A stretch of 33,801 nucleotides of DNA from Curtobacterium flaccumfaciens UCD-AKU (GTDB lineage: Bacteria > Actinomycetota > Actinomycetes > Actinomycetales > Microbacteriaceae). Below the pieces are notes generated by a model that was not told the DNA's origin, did not search any database, and saw only the letters and a list, made by a program, of their open reading frames with translations. This document shows positions 33,407-33,801 of the stretch, piece after piece. How positions within the stretch are numbered: the stretch's first letter is position 1; every line of letters starts with the position of its first letter. The translations under genes were made by a program, and so were the position numbers. The stretch covers positions 184,292 to 218,092 of the forward strand of contig NZ_KB714629.1 of NCBI RefSeq assembly GCF_000349565.1. The letters run 5' to 3'.

Positions 33407-33736
33407 GTGGCAGGCAAACTGCTGGTTGATCTGATGGGGCTCGGGGAGCTCCAGAACGACCTGACGACCGTGCACAGCACGCTCGAGCAGGCGCACAAGC
33501 GTGTCGATGCGTCCGACGACGAGATCGGTTCGGGGACGGTACAGGACGCTCTGCACGACTTCGACCACCGCTGGGGCGACAAGCGGGACAAGATCAGCGA
33601 GTCGACGAAGGCGTTGGCGGACATGCTGAGCTCGTCCATCGAGACCTACACCGAGACCGACGAGAAGCTCGCGCAGGCCCTGCAGGTCAACGACGAGAAC
33701 GGCGGCGGCGGGCCCGTCGCCTCGAGGGCTCAGTAG
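33407..33736 (+). CDS. WXG100-like T7SS-associated protein
   Basis: The product is 109 residues from the GTG at 33407, with a GGGGAGGGA ribosome site. It has two predicted helices around a WG turn: LMGLGELQNDLTTVHSTLEQ, then HDFDHRWGDKRDKISEST, and a final helix ALADMLSSSIETYTETDE. A short Gly-rich, Ser-rich tail follows. It resembles a substrate-partner protein of the T7SS, encoded just before a large substrate. It ends 2 nt before the next ATG. Confidence 0.82.
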   Translation: MAGKLLVDLMGLGELQNDLTTVHSTLEQAHKRVDASDDEIGSGTVQDALHDFDHRWGDKRDKISESTKALADMLSSSIETYTETDEKLAQALQVNDENGGGGPVASRAQ

Positions 33737-33738
33737 CC

Positions 33739-33801
33739 ATGGGGCGGCCGTCGGGGTGGGACGTTGTCGATCAGGGTGATGATCCGGTCAAGGGTGATCC
33801 G
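33739..33801 (+). CDS. N-terminus of a probable T7SS substrate, continues beyond window
   Basis: Only 21 codons are visible. The ATG at 33739 follows the previous stop by 2 nt. The sequence MGRPSGWDVVDQGDDPVKGD contains WDVVDQGDDPVKGDP, a DPV.GDP pattern that I associate with the beginning of large actinobacterial WXG100-like or toxin proteins exported by T7SS. The identity of the C-terminal part is unknown. Confidence 0.6.
   Translation, partial: MGRPSGWDVVDQGDDPVKGDP

Overview
This is a very GC-rich window with dense, strongly GC3-biased coding. It looks like a chromosomal segment of a high-GC actinobacterium, most likely Microbacteriaceae and plausibly Curtobacterium. Three things support this. 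The block sucC-sucD / DUF6350 (PerM-like) / purN-purH matches the actinobacterial order known from Mycobacterium tuberculosis (Rv0951-Rv0957). Many starts are apparently leaderless, with a TANNNT hexamer 6-7 nt before the start codon. There is also an EssC-like type VII secretion (T7SS) ATPase next to ESAT-6/WXG100-like genes. The genus is an inference, not a measurement.

Layout. (1) 1-5820, minus strand: a partial secreted lamin-tail-domain protein with a propeller-like region, a membrane protein with a Pro-rich tail, a ROK regulator and a LacI regulator. (2) 5821-11310, plus strand, divergent from lacI: a tightly overlapping six-gene cluster. It encodes an HP0310/imidase-type polysaccharide-deacetylase-fold hydrolase, a small CxxC protein, an asparaginase-family amidohydrolase, an MFS transporter and two short-chain dehydrogenases. 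A LacI-type operator lies in the divergent promoter region. This reads as a LacI-controlled catabolic operon whose substrate is unknown; a cyclic imide or amide is one hypothesis. (3) 11415-12674: a GNAT acetyltransferase, an alkyltransferase-like (ATL) DNA repair protein and a DUF805 membrane protein. (4) 12712-16439, minus: a heterodimeric ABC exporter, preceded by a GCTT microsatellite in its leader region. (5) 17029-23565, minus: purH, purN, the DUF6350 membrane protein, sucD and sucC. (6) 23789-28417, plus: a RecQ helicase, a small acidic protein, a small membrane protein, an MpaB/DUF2236 oxygenase-like protein, an unrecognised 202-residue protein and an FHA-domain protein. (7) 28482-33801: a T7SS locus. 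A large FHA/FtsK ATPase (EccC/EssC type) is on the minus strand. Divergent from it are an ESAT-6-like protein, a WXG100-like protein and the first codons of what looks like a T7SS substrate.

Hairpin terminators follow several operons (2253-2303, 3376-3393, 16988-17010, 21411-21482, 28474-28494). A dispersed palindromic repeat occurs at 2184-2227 and 26365-26409, with a half copy near 16557. I saw no tRNA, rRNA, CRISPR array, insertion sequence or phage gene. The strongest candidates for something undescribed are the LacI-controlled imidase/asparaginase/SDR operon and the T7SS locus with its substrate running off the right edge.
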